A stretch of DNA of 13,404 bases, taken from assembly GCA_003557765.1 (NCBI GenBank), contig PWNO01000198.1, positions 1-13,404 of the forward strand. Direction: 5' to 3'. Source of the DNA: Bacteroidales bacterium. GTDB lineage: Bacteria; Bacteroidota; Bacteroidia; Bacteroidales; UBA7960. Positions 11,940-13,404 of this stretch are shown one piece after another. The notes beneath the pieces are model-generated. The model saw only the letters and a list, made by a program, of their open reading frames with translations. It searched no databases and was not told the origin of the DNA. Made by a program: the position numbers and the translations under genes. The number at the start of each line of letters is the position of its first letter. Positions within the stretch are counted from its first letter, which is position 1.

Positions 11940-13404
11940 ATGAAGACGCGTGTAGGACTTTTACTGGTCATTTTATTATTGTTGCCTGGATTGCTTATTG
12001 CGCAGGAAAAGCAGCGGTTGTCGCAAGACGATTATGCTTCCTGGAAGACACTTGGCGGAATTGAATTTTCTCCTGACGGCAACTGGTTGATCTATCAGGT
12101 GAATCCGCAGCAATACGGAGACGGAAACCTTATCATTAAACATATTCCCTCGGGAGAAGAGCACGTGATTCCACGTGGAAACCGATCATCGATCTCCCCG
12201 GGTGGCAACTTTGCCGTTTTCCATATCCAGCCTGAGTTTGCCGTTGAACGACAGGCAAGGGTGGACGGCAAACGACCCAACCAGATGCCCGCCGACTCCA
12301 TAGGCTTTTTTGTGTTTGAAACCCGCGAGCTGGAGAAATATCCGGCAGTAGATTCTTACCAGCTTCCTGATGAAGAATCGGATTGGGTGGCTTATGTGAT
12401 TGACAACTCAAGGATTGAACAGCCCGAAGAAGAGGAGGAAGAGGAAGAACCTGAGGAGGGTAATGAACCCAATGATGAGGAAGAAGCGGAAGAAGAAGAG
12501 GAAGAAAAAGAAGAAGCACCCGACCATAAGGAATTGTTTGTGTATAACCCGACCACTGGCTTCAGACATTCGATTGATGATGTGGAGCAGTATCTGTTTT
12601 CGCCCAATGGGGATCTGCTAACAGCCCGCACGGAAAGGGAAGAGAATGACACACTGACTGTGGGAGAGGTCATCGTATTTGACCTTGCCAACCTGGAACA
12701 GACCGTAATTGAAAGTGGGGAGGGTGATTTTCGCCAGCTCAATGTGCATCATGATGGAGATTACGTGACCTGGTTGCATTCCGGCGACACCATTGATGAA
12801 AAGGTCTACGACCTCTATATGTGGGAACGCCGCCGCGGCCGTTTTAACCAGGTGGTGAACGCTGAGACTGATGGAATGCCTAAAGGATACAGTGTCAGCC
12901 ATTTCCGTCGTCCACAGTTCTCAAAAAATGGTGAACGTCTTTTTTTCGGTACGGCACCAAAACCTGAACCGGAGCCCGAAGACACCTTGCTGGACAGGGA
13001 AAGATATTCAGTGGACATCTGGCACTGGCAGGACCCCCAGCTTCAGACTGTACAGGACGTGCGAGTCAACCGTGATCGCCGGCGCACTTACCTTGCCGTG
13101 TACGATATCAGCCGTGGCAGCATGGTGCAGCTGGCCGATGAAAATATGTCAAACGTTTCGATGGATAACGACTATGATCACCTGATCGCCCTTGGGTATG
13201 AATCCGGACCTTATGAGATTGAACGGCAATGGATGGGAGGAACCCGGAGAGATGTTTACCTGGTTGACGTGGAAGACGGAAGCCGCGAACTGCTATTTGA
13301 AGGGTCCCGTGCTTTCCCGTCCCTGTCAGCTGATGCCAATTTCGTGCTATATTATGATCCGGAATATCGCGATTGGTTCTCTTATGACATACGTCGGGAT
13401 CGGA
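11940..13404 (+). CDS. S9 family peptidase (prolyl oligopeptidase superfamily), N-terminal part
   Basis: The frame from ATG 11940 stays open to the window end (488 complete codons), so the gene is truncated there. Residues 1-22 (MKTRVGLLLVILLLLPGLLIAQ) are a Sec signal peptide, so the enzyme is exported to the periplasm or surface. The text after it, LSQDDYASWKTLGGIEFSPDGNWLIYQV (27-54) and repeated blade-like units (SISPGGNFAVF, SPNGDLLTA, SKNGERLFFGTAP, SADANFVLYY), is the WD40/TolB-like propeller that precedes the alpha/beta-hydrolase domain in large Bacteroidota S9 peptidases. The Ser-Asp-His catalytic domain would lie beyond the window, so activity cannot be checked. A highly acidic insertion at about 160-198 includes a run of eight Glu (163-170) and a second Glu-rich stretch, probably a flexible loop between blades. 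The start follows an AT-rich leader. Substrates would be peptides, inferred from family. Confidence 0.85.
   Translation, partial: MKTRVGLLLVILLLLPGLLIAQEKQRLSQDDYASWKTLGGIEFSPDGNWLIYQVNPQQYGDGNLIIKHIPSGEEHVIPRGNRSSISPGGNFAVFHIQPEFAVERQARVDGKRPNQMPADSIGFFVFETRELEKYPAVDSYQLPDEESDWVAYVIDNSRIEQPEEEEEEEEPEEGNEPNDEEEAEEEEEEKEEAPDHKELFVYNPTTGFRHSIDDVEQYLFSPNGDLLTARTEREENDTLTVGEVIVFDLANLEQTVIESGEGDFRQLNVHHDGDYVTWLHSGDTIDEKVYDLYMWERRRGRFNQVVNAETDGMPKGYSVSHFRRPQFSKNGERLFFGTAPKPEPEPEDTLLDRERYSVDIWHWQDPQLQTVQDVRVNRDRRRTYLAVYDISRGSMVQLADENMSNVSMDNDYDHLIALGYESGPYEIERQWMGGTRRDVYLVDVEDGSRELLFEGSRAFPSLSADANFVLYYDPEYRDWFSYDIRRDR

Noticed and set aside
12392..12742. Minus-strand poly-serine ORF, and a lysine/arginine-rich plus-strand frame at 12400-12621
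   Set aside because: Both are other-frame readings of the GAA/GAG run that encodes the acidic insertion of the S9 peptidase.
1..13404. CRISPR array or defence system
   Set aside because: There are no regularly spaced repeats with unique spacers and no nuclease, helicase or Cas-type genes in the window.

Overview
The window looks like a chromosomal piece from a member of the Bacteroidota. The evidence is an adjacent SusC/RagA-type TonB-dependent transporter and SusD-like lipoprotein, promoter elements fitting the Bacteroidota -7 consensus TAnnTTTG, weak Shine-Dalgarno signals, and an OmpA protein with the N-terminal layout common in that phylum. I cannot place it below phylum with confidence. 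The layout resembles environmental (marine or sediment) lineages more than gut Bacteroides, because the SusCD pair is not embedded in a glycan-degradation locus.

Layout. (1) Positions 2-418 hold the C-terminal end of a MOT1-type molybdate/sulfate transporter cut by the window edge. It is followed by a non-coding stretch with an array of 7-base repeats that folds into a long hairpin. (2) 697-1110 is a small rhodanese-fold protein whose catalytic cysteine is replaced by aspartate. (3) 1259-4525 and 4665-6107 are a SusC/SusD pair preceded by a plausible promoter and several short sequence symmetries. (4) 6239-8887 is a membrane histidine kinase with a periplasmic solute-binding domain, PAS, GAF, HisKA and HATPase domains, and no receiver or partner regulator nearby. 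(5) 9931-8915 is a pirin on the minus strand, convergent with the kinase. (6) 9932-10293 is an AT-rich divergent region with a -7-like box for pirin and three small hairpins before the next gene. (7) 10294-11388 is an exported OmpA-family protein with an N-terminal jelly-roll-like region. (8) 11389-11939 is about 550 bases without a convincing gene, but with a 44-base near-perfect palindrome and a short hairpin. (9) From 11940 to the window end is the N-terminal 488 residues of an exported S9 (prolyl-oligopeptidase) family peptidase with a very acidic insertion. Its catalytic domain lies outside the window.

How they may work together. SusC and SusD should form one outer-membrane import complex. 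The kinase downstream carries a ligand-sensing domain and could report on substrate in the periplasm, but no response regulator is present, so the link is inference. The S9 peptidase hints at peptide use, and the rest are housekeeping or stress-type genes. I do not see a defence island, CRISPR array, intact mobile element or RNA gene. The least explained items are the modified rhodanese, the heptamer-repeat hairpin, the 44-base palindrome and the structured leader of the OmpA gene.
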